Both the position numbers and the translations under genes were made by a program. Shown piece by piece: positions 34,074-44,504 of a stretch of 64,000 bases of DNA. Each line of letters opens with the position of its first letter. The first letter of the stretch is position 1. Origin of the DNA: Lolium rigidum. Lineage: Eukaryota > Streptophyta > Magnoliopsida > Poales > Poaceae. The notes under the pieces were generated by a model. The model worked only from the letters and a program-made list of their open reading frames with translations, did not search any database and had not been told where the DNA came from. The DNA is taken from NCBI RefSeq assembly GCF_022539505.1, contig NC_061510.1:222540043-222604042 (forward strand), given 5' to 3'.

Positions 34074-34314
34074 ACTAGATACAAGTAATTTAAGAACATA
34101 CAATAGCATAATCATGAATCAATCAATAATAAATTTTGGGACTATGCACATTACACTAAGAATAACAACTACGCTCTCTTAATTGGTGCATAAAGAAGAA
34201 GATGAAGACTCAACATAAAAGTAAAAAAAAGACTCTTTGTAGAGAAAGCAAGATTAACAAGTTTTATAAACCTTCCAAAAAAAAGTATGGTACTCATTAG
34301 TTTTGAGCTCTCAT
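34074..34314 (-). mobile_element. Element F, continuation of spacer
   Basis: Diverged spacer sequence, including GACTCAACATAAAAGTAAAA as in C and G, that continues F after the G insertion. It ends where the J LTR starts at 34315. Confidence 0.65.
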
Positions 34315-35716
34315 TGATGGGATTCGTAGCATAGAATAAAAAATTCCTACCGCAAGAACGAAAACCAAGCCAAGATGAAATCTAGAAGATGGTAGCAACG
34401 AGGGGATCACGAGACTAACCCTTGAAGATTTCCAAAGCCTACGAGATTAGATCTCGTTGTTGCAGAAGATGATCACTTGCCGCTTGCAAAAGCGCGTAGA
34501 AGGTCTTGACGGTGCCACAATCGGGCAGCACCTCCGTACTCGGTCACACGTACGGTGTTGATGAAGACGATGTCCTCCTCCCCGTTCCAGCGGGCAGCGG
34601 AAGTAGTAGATCCTCCTCGAAATCCCGGAAGCACGACGGCTTGGTGGCGGTGGTGGTGGAGATCTCCGGCAGGGCCTCGCCAAAGCGTATGCGGGAGAGG
34701 TGGAGGAGGAGGGCGGCTAGGGTTTGGGGAGAGGGGGGCTTGGGGCGCCGGCTAGGGTGCCCCATGGTGGTGCGGCCAACTCATGGTCTTAGGTTGGCCG
34801 GCCCCCTCCCCTTGTCCCTCATTATATAGGTGGAACACATCTAGGGTTTGCCCAAGTCTTCGAATAAGACCCCAATTCAAAACTGCCATATGGACGAAAC
34901 CTAGTTGGGTTGGGACTCTCCCCTTTCCCCCCTTGCTTGGCCGGCCAAGGAGGGGGAGTCCACCATGGACTCCACCCTCCCACTTGGTGGGCAAGTTAGG
35001 GTTGGTGGAGTCCAACCGGGACTCCACCTTCCATAGTGATTTATTCCGGATAATTCTAGAAACCACCTTCCATAAATTCACCGGATCATTTCCAAACTTG
35101 GAAAGTGACTTCCTATATATGAATCTTATTCTCCGGACCATTCCGGACCTCCTCGTGATGTCCTGGATCCCATCCGAGACTTCGAACAAAACTTCGAACT
35201 CCATTCCATATTCCATATCTACTTAAACGACATCAAACCTTAAGTGTGTCACCCTACGGTTCGCGAACTATGCAGACATGGTTGAGACTTATGCGTTTAT
35301 GTAGTCTCACCAAATTATATTCTATCACCTTGCAATAAGGTCTTAGATATCATATATATCTCATACCTTGCTTATTTCTGAAAACAAAATTTTCAGCTCC
35401 TTACTTTTCAAACGGATTTGAACTTCAAGTTTCACGGAGACAAGATGACTTTAGGTACTAATTGAAACCATAGCTCTTTGAATCAACAATGTGAGGTTTA
35501 CTAAAAGTTTGCAATAGGACTTAATCATTTCTTGATTCTTTAACAATACGGTACTAGTCCATAGAGTTTCTTGTCGGACTTAACGATATTTCTATCTCAA
35601 TTACAAGACTAGGGCATGGTAGAAAATGGATGCCAATTCTACAAATTTAATTCAAAATACTACTCAGACTATGCTCATGATAATTAGTTCATGTTTTAAT
35701 CTAATTACTAATGAAC
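34315..35716 (-). repeat. LTR of element J (3' LTR)
   Basis: About 1.4 kb. It begins (inverted) TGATGGGATTCGTAGC like A. A TATA box CCTATATAATGAGG lies on the minus strand near 34820-34833. The other end, next to the polypurine tract, reads TTCATTAGTAATTAG on the minus strand rather than TG, so that end is uncertain by a few bases. Confidence 0.7.
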
Positions 35717-36834
35717 TCCCACTTAATACAACATCCCTCATAGTTGTTAAGTGGTACACGATCCACATCCACTACACCAAAACCGATCATCACGTGAGAT
35801 GATGTATCTTCAATGGTGAACATCAACATGTTGATCATATCATCCATATGACTCGTGTTCAACCTTTCGGTTTCCGTTGTCCCGAGGCCATGTATGTACA
35901 TGCTAGGCTCGTCAAGCAAACCCAAGTATTCCACGTGTGCAAACATGGCTTACACCTGTTGTATGTGAACGTAGAGTCTATCACATCCAATCATCACGAG
36001 ATGCTTCGAAACGACGAACTGTAGCAATGATGCATACGAGGGCAGAACACTTTATTATCTTGACATTAATGTGAGGGATCATCTTATAATGCTAACGTCG
36101 CGATCTAAGCAAAATAAGATGCATAAAGGATTAACATCACATGCAATTCATATGTGATATGATATGGCCCTTTAGTCTTTGCGCATTTGATCTTCATCTC
36201 CAAAGCACGGACATGATCTCCATCATCAACGGGCATGATCTCCATCATCGTCGGCGTAGCGTCAAGGTCCATGGCGCCGTCTTCATGGTTGTTCACCGTG
36301 TGCAGCAACTATTACAACTACTTTGAAATAATAGTACACCATGAAATATAAAGACAACCATAAGGCTCCTGTCGGTTGCCACAATACAATAATGATCATC
36401 TCATACATATTCATCATCACATCATGGCCATATCACATCACCAAACCCTGCAAAAACAAGTTAGACGCCTCTAATTTGGTTTGCATATTTTACGTGGTTT
36501 AGGGTTTTCGAGTAAGATCCAATCTACCTACGAACATGAACCACAACGGTGATACTAGTGTTGTCAATAGAAAGAGTAAATTGAATCTTCACTATGGTGG
36601 GAGAGACAGACACCCGCAAAGCCACTTATGCAATACAAGTTGCATGTCGAGCGTGGAGCAAGTCTCATGAACGCGGTCATGTAAAGTTAGCTTGGGCCGC
36701 TTCATCCCACCATGCCGCAAGATGCAAAGTACACGAACTAAAGAAAACAAAGCATCAACGCCCACAAAACAATTGTGTTCTACTCGTGCAACCAATCTAT
36801 GCATAGACACGACTCTGATACCACTGATGGGATT
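35717..36834 (-). other. Internal region of element J, noncoding
   Basis: No open frame with recognisable domains. It contains the polypurine tract at the left edge and the tRNA-Met primer site at the right edge. It holds phrases common in BARE-like non-autonomous elements, such as GTTAGACGCCTCTAATTTGG and GTGGGAGAGACAGACACCCG. Confidence 0.6.
36823..36833 (-). other. Primer-binding site of element J, initiator tRNA-Met type
   Basis: TGGTATCAGAG on the minus strand, directly inside the LTR start at 36835. This is the standard Copia primer site. Confidence 0.85.
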
Positions 36835-37223
36835 CGTAGCATAGAAAACAAAAAAAATTCCTACCACAAGAACGGAAAACCAAGCCAAGATGCAGTCTAG
36901 AAGATGGTAGCAACGAGGGGATCACGAGACTAACCCTTGAAGATTTCCAAAGCCTACGAGATTAGATCTCGTTGTTGCAGAAGATGATCACTTGCCGCTT
37001 GCAAAAGCGCGTAGCAGATCTTGACGGTGCCACAATCGGGCAGCACCTCCGTACTCAGTCACACGTACGGTGTTGATGAAGACGACGTCCTCCTCCCCGT
37101 TCCAGCGGGCAGCGGAAGTAGTAGATCCTCCTCGGAATCCCGGCAGCACGACGGTGTGGTGGCGGTGGTGGTGATCTCCGGCAGGGCTTCGCCAAAGCGT
37201 ATGCGGGAGAGGTGGAGGAGGAG
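36835..37223 (-). repeat. LTR of element J (5' LTR), truncated by H
   Basis: First 389 bases of the inverted LTR, matching 34315-34705, broken at GGAGGAGGAG by the insertion of H. The rest should follow H but falls in or beyond the gap at 45266. Confidence 0.8.
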
Positions 37224-37581
37224 TGATACGTCTCCACCGTATCTATAATTTCTTATGTTCCATGCTAGTTTTATGACAATACCTACATGTTTTATTCATA
37301 CTTTATATCATTTTGATGCATTTTCCGGCACTAAACTATTAACAAGATGCCGAAGCGCCACTTCCTGTTTTCTGCTGTTTTTGGTTTCAGAAATCCTACA
37401 CAGGAAATAATCTCGGAATTGGACGAAACAAAAGCCCACGGTCTTATTTTCCATGGAGGCTTCCAGAACACCGAAGAGGAGCCACGAGGCGGCCACACCC
37501 TAGGGGGGCGCGGCCCCACCCCTGGCCGCGCCGCCCTATGGGGTGGGCCCCTCGGGACTCCACCGACATCGCCCTTCCTCC

Positions 37582-37590
37582 TATATATTA
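37582..37590 (+). promoter_or_regulatory. TATA box of element H LTR
   Basis: TATATATTA in GC-rich surroundings, about 360 bases into the LTR. The 3' LTR has TATATATTC at the matching place (about 44872). Confidence 0.6.
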
Positions 37591-37650
37591 TCCCCGTCGC
37601 GAAAACCCTAAATCATCCAGTCATATTCCACGAAGAGTTCCGTAGCCGCC

Positions 37651-37842
37651 GCCATCGCGAAGACAAGTTTCGGGGGACATAATCTCTGTTCCGGCACGCC
37701 GTTGGGACAGGGAATTGCCCCCGGAGTCATCTCCATCGACACCGCCGCCATCGCGAAGACAAGTTTCGGGGGACAGAATCTCTGTTCCGGCACGCCGCCG
37801 GGACGGGGAAATGCCCCCGGAGTCATCTCCATCGACACCGCC
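37651..37842 (+). repeat. Exact-period 96-bp tandem duplication
   Basis: Two copies starting GCCATCGCGAAGACAAG at 37651 and 37747, differing at a few positions. The 3' LTR has one copy (about 44940-45040). Confidence 0.85.
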
Positions 37843-38043
37843 GCCATCTTCATCGCCGTTGCTGTCTCCCATGATGAGGACGGAGTAGTCCTCCCCCGAG
37901 GCTAAGGGCTCTACCGGTAGCTATGTGGTTCATCTCTCTCTCCCATGTGATCTTTATGTGATCATGAGCTTTGTATCACTATAATCTATGTGCTACTCTA
38001 GTGATGTTATTAAAGTAGTCTATTCCTCCTCCATGATGTAAAG

Positions 38044-38693
38044 GTGACAGTGTGTACATCATGTAGTACTTGGCGTAGGTTATGATTGTAATCTCTTGTA
38101 GATTATGAAGTTAACTATTACTATGATAGTATTGATGCGATCTATTCCCCTTTCATAGCTATTGGTGACAGTGTGTATGCTATGTTAGTACTCGGTCTAA
38201 ATTGAAACGGTCTATTATGCACTCTAGAGGTTACTTTAATATGAACTCCGGATGTTGTGGAGCTTGTTTACTCCGGCTTGAGGTGTGCTTTTATAGCCCT
38301 ACACAATGAATGGTGTTTGTTATCCAACAAGAGAGTGTTTGAAAGTAGCACAAGTGAAGAGAAGTTATGTATTTATGCATTGTGTGCATCGTGTAATGGT
38401 GACAGTGTGTGCATCGTGTAGTACTTGGCGTAGGTTATGATTGTAATCTCTTGTAGATTATGAAGTTAATTATTGCTATGATAGTATTGATGTGATCTAT
38501 TCCTCCTTCATAGTGTGATGGTGACAGTGTGCATGCTATGTTAGTACTTGGTGTAATTGCAATGATCTATCATGCACTCTAAGGTTATTTAAATATGAAC
38601 ATTGAATGTTGTGGAGCTTGTTAACTCCGGCATTGAGGTGCTCTTGTAGCCCTACGCAATTAGTGGTGTTCATCATCCAACAAAAGAGTGTAG
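38044..38693 (+). repeat. Long direct duplication in LTR, offset 355 bp
   Basis: GTGACAGTGTGT...TTGGCGTAGGTTATGATTG starts at 38044 and again at 38399, with clear similarity through CATCCAACA(A/-)AAGAGTGT. The G LTRs have a single copy of this region. Confidence 0.8.
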
Positions 38694-39122
38694 AGTGGTT
38701 TTATTATGTGATCAATGTTGAGAGTGTCCACTAGTGAAAGTATGATCCCTAGGCCTTGTTTCTAAGCATCGAAACTCCGTTTATTTATCGTTCGTTGCAT
38801 GTTTACTCGCTGCCATATTTTATTCAGATTTTTATTACCACTCATATACATCCATACTACTTGTATTTTACCATCTCTTCGCCGAACTAGTGCACCTATA
38901 CATCTGACAAGTGTACTAGGTGTGTTGGGGACACAAGAGACTTCTTGTATCTTAATTGCAGGGTTGCTTGAGAGGGATATCTTTGACATCTACCTCCCTG
39001 AGTTCGATAAACCTTGGGTGATTCACTTAAGGGAAATTTGCTGCTGTTCTACAAACATCTGCTCTTGGAGGCCCAACACTGTCTACAGGAATAGAAGCGT
39101 GCGTAGACATCAAGCTATTTTC

Positions 39123-39140
39123 TGGCGCCATTGCCGGGAG
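39123..39140 (+). other. Primer-binding site of element H, tRNA-Asp type, mutated
   Basis: TGGCGCCATTGCCGGGAG, with one substitution and one missing G relative to C and G. It lies 10 bases inside the LTR. A weaker look-alike follows at about 39186-39202. Confidence 0.8.
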
Positions 39141-39285
39141 GTAAGGTAAAAGGTATTCACATCCTCTGACTACTAAGCTATTTCCTAGCACTGTTGCCGG
39201 TGTGTGAGTGCTCGAAGCTATTTCCTTTAGATCCCGCAATTGCATCTTTTTGTTTCTTGTTTTTATTTTTCACTAGTTAGGCATA

Positions 39286-41280
39286 ATGGAAAACAACAGT
39301 GAGCTTTTCAATCTATTTCCTGAGTTAAGACATGAATTGTTTGATGCGAAAATTAAAAAACCTATGGAACCTTATTTGCATGCTAGTAGCAATGTTATTA
39401 GTATGAACGCAATTACTGCTAATACTGTGGAGAAGTCTAAGCTTGGGGAAGCTAGTTTTTATGATCTTTTTAGCTTCCCATCATTAGGGGGGAAAATTTG
39501 TTCTGATAATGCTTTATCTCCCATATGCGATAACTCTAATGATGCTTCTGATATTTTAAATCCACCTGATGAAAGTATTCCTTTCAAGATACCTATGAAA
39601 ATTGTTGAACTTGCTATGAACAATTGCTATTTTGGAGATGGGATTGTCCATCCTAGTGATCATTTACTCTTTATACATGAATTATGCGAGTTGTTCGAGA
39701 ATGCAGGAATTTCAAAGGACCAAGTGAAGAGGAAGCTATTCTCTATACCTCTGAAGGGCAGAGCTGCAGAATGGTATAAGATGCTGAAGAATGGTCGATC
39801 TATTGGTTGGGAGGAAATTGTACCTCTCTTTTATTCTAAATTTTATCCTCCTCATGAAGTGCATGTTGATAGGAATTACATTTATAACTTTTATCCTCGT
39901 GATGGAGAGAGTATTTCTCAAGCATGGGGGAGATTGAAGTCACTAATGCTCAAATGTCCCATTCATGAGCTCCCCCGTAATGTTATTATTAATAATTTTT
40001 ATGCAAGGCTTTCAGGACACCACAAGGACTATCTAGATGCTTGTTTGGAGGGATCTTTCACAAGCAAGGAGGTTGAAGCTAGATGGGATCTTCTTGAAAG
40101 AATTCAAAGCAATACTGAAGATTGGAAGAACGACAAAGGAAACTACGAGTATGATTGCATTAAGTATTTTGCTCAAACTACTGATTTTCAAGAGCTTAGT
40201 GTTAAATATGGTCTTGATCCTCAAATTATGGTCGATTGCTATAGAGCCTTTGCTTCTCATATTAATGTTCCTAAAGAAAATTGGTACATGTATCATGAAC
40301 CTTTTAAAGACACTTGCATGGAAAATGAAATTGTTGTTAATGATTGCAATAAACATGCTCAAACTTCTGAAAATGTTGTTTCCTATAAGCATGTTAATTT
40401 TTGTGGAGTTCATAGACCTTGTGAAAAGAATAAAATAGAAGAAGAATATTGTATCCATCACAGGATCGAAAAAACTAGAAAGTGGTCTAGGGCTCTAGAT
40501 GATCTTGGTGAAAAAGTTTGTGCCCTCTACCCTTTTATTTGTGAACTTTGCCATAGAGTGGGTCATTTTAATTTTCAATGCTCCTCCAATGATAATTCGA
40601 ACCTTATGAGTGCTGCAAATTTGTATTGTGATGATGAAATCACTCCTAATCAGCATGATGAACTTAATTTATTTTTGGGGTGTGAAGAGTTATTGAGAAA
40701 AACTTCTTTGGTGGATATGAGTGCTCTCGATGTTAATAGTGTCCTGCATTGGTGTCTTTCTTATTGCATTGATAATTGCCACACAAATACTTACATACAA
40801 AATATTTTAGAAGATGACACTTTGCCAAAATATGATAGGACCGCTGTGTGTTTCGAACTTATTAATGAAAAGGAGGAATCCTCCCAAGTTTCTTTTATTG
40901 TTTCTGGAAATAAATCAGGTTATGTGGAGAAGCCTCCCTTCAAGTATCTCCCTCCTAAAGAAGGGAACGAGGAGAAAGAAAAGAAGAAGAAGGGAACGAA
41001 GAAGAAGAAGAGGGGGAATAAAAAGAAAGAGGTAACGGCATATCCCCGCATGTATGAGATAATGATAGGTAACCGTAAGTATGTTGCTCCTAATGATTAT
41101 TATGATAATGAATCTGAGTACAATGATCTTCCTATGCCCTTTACCTATATTAGTGATCATGATTTGGAAGAGCACACTACCTTTGATATTGAAGATCTCC
41201 GGGACACTAATTCGAAAATGATGATATTAATAATTGCCATAGTATTAGTACTATCCATGTTTCTTTCCATAATGATATAG
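39286..41280 (+). CDS. Gag protein of Athila-type element H
   Basis: A 664-codon open frame starting MENNSELFNLFPELRHEL, the first ATG after the primer site. Domains: N-terminal segment with SKLGEASFYDLF (about 51-62); retrotransposon gag (PF03732) capsid-like domain at about 105-275, including LKGRAAEWYKML and FYSKFYPPHEV; a CCHC zinc knuckle CELCHRVGHFNFQC at 419-432, which would bind RNA; and a Lys-rich tract at about 555-585. It would form virus-like particles around element RNA. It is the best-preserved frame in the window. It changes frame just before its stop: sequence past 41211 is open in the -1 frame and continues to 41942. The break lies at a TTCGAAAATG at 41211-41220 and is probably a one-base loss. 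Confidence 0.88.
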   Translation: MENNSELFNLFPELRHELFDAKIKKPMEPYLHASSNVISMNAITANTVEKSKLGEASFYDLFSFPSLGGKICSDNALSPICDNSNDASDILNPPDESIPFKIPMKIVELAMNNCYFGDGIVHPSDHLLFIHELCELFENAGISKDQVKRKLFSIPLKGRAAEWYKMLKNGRSIGWEEIVPLFYSKFYPPHEVHVDRNYIYNFYPRDGESISQAWGRLKSLMLKCPIHELPRNVIINNFYARLSGHHKDYLDACLEGSFTSKEVEARWDLLERIQSNTEDWKNDKGNYEYDCIKYFAQTTDFQELSVKYGLDPQIMVDCYRAFASHINVPKENWYMYHEPFKDTCMENEIVVNDCNKHAQTSENVVSYKHVNFCGVHRPCEKNKIEEEYCIHHRIEKTRKWSRALDDLGEKVCALYPFICELCHRVGHFNFQCSSNDNSNLMSAANLYCDDEITPNQHDELNLFLGCEELLRKTSLVDMSALDVNSVLHWCLSYCIDNCHTNTYIQNILEDDTLPKYDRTAVCFELINEKEESSQVSFIVSGNKSGYVEKPPFKYLPPKEGNEEKEKKKKGTKKKKRGNKKKEVTAYPRMYEIMIGNRKYVAPNDYYDNESEYNDLPMPFTYISDHDLEEHTTFDIEDLRDTNSKMMILIIAIVLVLSMFLSIMI

Positions 41281-41942
41281 AAAGTTCTAAGCTTGGGGAA
41301 GCTGGTTTTGAAGAGCATGATATTTTTAGTCCCCCAAGCATGGAGGAGAAAATTTACTTTAATGATACTTTACCTCCTATATATGATGATTACAATGATG
41401 ACTATCATATTTTCGGTCCACCTACTATTGAGGAGAAGATTAATTATGATTACAATATGCCTCCTATATATGATGATTATGGTGATGAGAATAATAATGA
41501 TAGCTATTTTATTGAATTTGCTCCCACTACAATTAATAGTAATGACTATGCTTATGTGAAGAGTAATAATTTTATGCATGTAGCTCATGATAAGAATGTT
41601 TCATGTGATAGTTATATTGTTGAGTTTGTTCATGATGCTACTGAAAGTTATTATGAGAGAGGGAAACATGGTTATATGCATCTTAATAATATTAAGTCTC
41701 CCCTCTTTATGTTGAGAACCTTGAAGTTGCGCTTGTGTTGCCTTTCTATGCTTATTGCATTATGCTTACATGACTTGTTTATTTACAAGATTCCTTTTCA
41801 TAGGAAGTGGGTTAGACTTAAAAGTGTTTCTTATTTGCTTTTGATGCTCTCTTTTGCTTCAACTCTTATTTCTTGCGAGTGCATCATTAAAATTACCGAG
41901 CCCATCTTAATGGCTATAAAGAAAGCACTTCTTGGGAGATAA
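41211..41942 (+). CDS. Continuation of gag frame: acidic PPxY-like region and hydrophobic tail
   Basis: Open in the frame -1 to gag from 41211; the first ATG in this frame is 41340 (200 codons from there). It contains a second SSKLGEAGF block, two PPIYDDY motifs (about 41367 and 41460), VEFAPTT, YIVEFVHDATESYYERGKHG, and a hydrophobic segment followed by YKIPFHRKWVRLK. The element G frame matches along its length. There is no ribosomal-frameshift signal of the classic X-XXY-YYZ kind at the overlap. I read it as the C-terminal part of one gag-like protein of about 885 codons, split by a single indel. An envelope-like role was considered because of the hydrophobic stretch, but nothing else supports it. 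Confidence 0.7.
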   Translation, partial: FENDDINNCHSISTIHVSFHNDIESSKLGEAGFEEHDIFSPPSMEEKIYFNDTLPPIYDDYNDDYHIFGPPTIEEKINYDYNMPPIYDDYGDENNNDSYFIEFAPTTINSNDYAYVKSNNFMHVAHDKNVSCDSYIVEFVHDATESYYERGKHGYMHLNNIKSPLFMLRTLKLRLCCLSMLIALCLHDLFIYKIPFHRKWVRLKSVSYLLLMLSFASTLISCECIIKITEPILMAIKKALLGR

Positions 41943-44504
41943 CCCATGTTTTTATTTTGCTACTGTTTTGTTGTGTCTTGGAAGTTGTTACTACTGTAGC
42001 AACCTCTCCTTATCTTTATTTTATTGCATTGTTGTGCCAAGTAAAGTCTTTGATAGTAAAGTTGATACTAGATTTGGATTCCTGCGCAGAAACAGATTTT
42101 TACCTGTCACGAATTTGAGTAGATCTCTCTGTAGGAAACTCGTAAAATGCTGAAACAATTCATGCGTGATCCTCGGATATGTACGCAACTTTCGTTCAAT
42201 TTGAGCTTTTTCATCTGAGCCTGTTAAGTGCCTCGAAAAAATTCGTCTTTACGGACTGTTCTGTTTTGACAGATTCTGCCTTTTATTTCGCATTGCTTCT
42301 TTTACTGTGTTGAGTGGATTTCTTTGTTCCATTAACTTTCATTAGCCTTGGGTAATGTCCAGAAGTGTTAAGAATGATTGTGTCCTCTCTGAACATGTGA
42401 ATTTTTTATTATGCATTAACCCTCTAATGAGATTGTTTTGAGTCTGGTGTGGAGGAAGTTTTCAAAGGTCAAGAGAGGAGGATGATATGATATGATCAAG
42501 AAGAGTGAAAACTCTAAGCTTGGGGATGCCACCGTGGTTCATCCCTGCATATTTCAAGAAGACTCAAGCATCTAAGCTTGGGGATGCCCAAGGCATCCCC
42601 TTCTTCATCAACAACTTATCAGGTCACCTCTAGTGAAACTATATTTTAATTCCGTCACATCTTATGTGCTTTACTTGGAGCGTCTGTTTGTTTTCATTTT
42701 TGTTTGTGTTTGAATAAATTCGGATCCTAGCAATCCATGTGTGGGAGAGAGACACGCTCCGCTTTTTCATATGAACACTTGTGTTCTTAGTTTTACTTTT
42801 AATGTTCATGGCTAAAGTTAAAAGCTGCTGCATTTATTGCTATTTGGTTGGAAATAGAAAATGCTTCATGTGGTAATTGGTATATGGTCTTGAATAATTT
42901 GATACTTGGCAATTGTTTTAAGCTCTCAAATAGATCATGTTTAAGATTTTGCATCATGTAGTTTAAACCTATTAATGAAGAACTACCATAGAGCTTGTTG
43001 AAATTTGGTTTGCATGAGTGGTCTCTCTAAAAGTCTAGATATTTTCTGGTAAAAGTGTTTGAGCAACAAGGAGACAGTGTAGAGTCTTATAATGCTTGCA
43101 ATATGTTCTTATGTAAGTTTTGCTGTACCGGTTCATACTTGTGTTTGCTTCAAACAACCTTGCTAGCGAAAGCCTTGTACTGAGAGGGAATGCTTCTCGT
43201 GCATCCAAAACCTTGAGCCAAAACTTATGCCATTTGTGTCCACCATAACTACCTACTATGTGTTATTTATTTGCCATTCCAAGTAAATTGCTTGCGTGCT
43301 ACCTTTAAAATTTCATTCCTTGTCTTTGCAATACATAGCTCATGGGAAAATAGCTTAAAAACTATTGTGGTATTGAATATGTCGCTTATGTATCTTATTT
43401 CTTATAAGTTGCTTGTTGAGCGGTAACCATGTTTCGGGGACGCCATCAACTTTTTACACCTTTGTTGAATATCATGTGAGTTGATATGCATGTTCGTCTT
43501 GTCCGAAGTAAGGGAGATTTCTCATGATTAAATGGTTTGAGTATGCATATTGTTAGAGAAGAACATTGGGCCGCCAACCAAAGCCATGTATCATGGTGGA
43601 AGTTTCAGCTTGGACATTAATCCTCAATCTCTTATGAGAATATTATCTATTGTTGAATGCTTAAGCATTAAAGAGGAGTCCATTATCTGTTTTCTGTGTT
43701 GTCCCGGTATGGATGTCCTCAAGTTGAGATCTATCAAAATTGAGAAATCAAATGCGATCTATCTCCTTGGACCTTTGTACAGGTGGCATAGAGGTACCCC
43801 TTTGTGACACTTCGTTGAAACATATGTAATGCAATGATAATCCATGGAAATCCAAGCTAACTAGGACAAGGTGCGAGCACTATTGGTATTCGATGCATGA
43901 GGCTTGCAACTTATAGGAGGTTTTATGCATAACACATATGAATTTACTACCGTTGACAAAATTGTCTCCATGTTTTCAAAATAAAAAGCTCTAGCACATG
44001 AGTAATCCATGCTTCCCTCTGCGAAGGGCCTTTCTTTTACTTTATGTTGAGTCAGTTTACCTACTTCTTTCTATCTTAGAAGCAAACACTTGTGTCAACT
44101 GTGTGCATTGATTCTTACATACTTTCTTACTTGCACTCATCATATTAATTTGTATTGACAATTATCCATGAGATATACATGTTGAAAGTTGAAAGCAACT
44201 GCTGAAACTTAAATCTTCCTTTGTGTTGCTTCGAAACCTTCTATTAAGAATTTATTGCTTTATGAGTTAACTCTTACGCAAAACTTATTGATGCTTGTCT
44301 TGAAAGTACTATTCATGAAAAGTCTTTGCTATATGATTCAGTTGTTTAGTCATTATCTTTACCATGGCTTTGAATCACTTCATTCATCTCATATGCTTTA
44401 AATAGTATTGATCAATATTATGTTGGTAGCATGTCGCTTCAGAAATTATTCTTTTTATCGTTTACCTACTCGAGGGCGAGTAGGAACAAAGCTTGGGGAT
44501 GCTT
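41943..44504 (+). repeat. Conserved noncoding 3' spacer of element H
   Basis: Inverted match to the C and G spacers. The motif CTAAGCTTGGGGATGC occurs at about 42514 and 42573, and a variant forms the polypurine tract before the 3' LTR (about 44490-44504). The perfect hairpin is at 42580-42600. Confidence 0.85.

Larger units (their letters stand above)
34315..37223 (-). mobile_element. Short non-autonomous Copia-like element 'J'
   Basis: Left LTR 34315-35716, internal part 35717-36834 and the start of the right LTR 36835-37223, which element H interrupts. An initiator-tRNA-Met primer site (TGGTATCAGAG on the minus strand, 36823-36833) and a polypurine tract (AAGTGGGAG, about 35717-35725) give the minus orientation and a Copia-like type. 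The 1.1-kb internal part has no protein motif, so it needs enzymes in trans. It resembles the short BARE-like non-autonomous elements of Triticeae. It is inserted in the spacer of F. Confidence 0.75.
37224..39112 (+). repeat. 5' LTR of element H, enlarged by two internal duplications
   Basis: TGATACGTCTCCACCG to GTAGACATCA, 1889 bp, longer than its relatives (about 1.47-1.53 kb). It holds a 96-bp tandem pair (37651-37746, 37747-37842) and a second duplication with 355-bp offset (38044-38338, 38399-38693). The 3' LTR has only one copy of the 96-bp unit. A TATA box TATATATTA lies at 37582-37590. Confidence 0.9.

Noticed and set aside
41211..41280. Programmed -1 ribosomal frameshift between the H gag and the downstream frame
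   Set aside because: No slippery heptamer or clear downstream pseudoknot; element G has the matching junction in one frame, so a simple indel is more likely.
41700..41830. Envelope-like protein in element H
   Set aside because: Only one hydrophobic stretch, no signal peptide or surface-domain features, and the frame is continuous in origin with gag.
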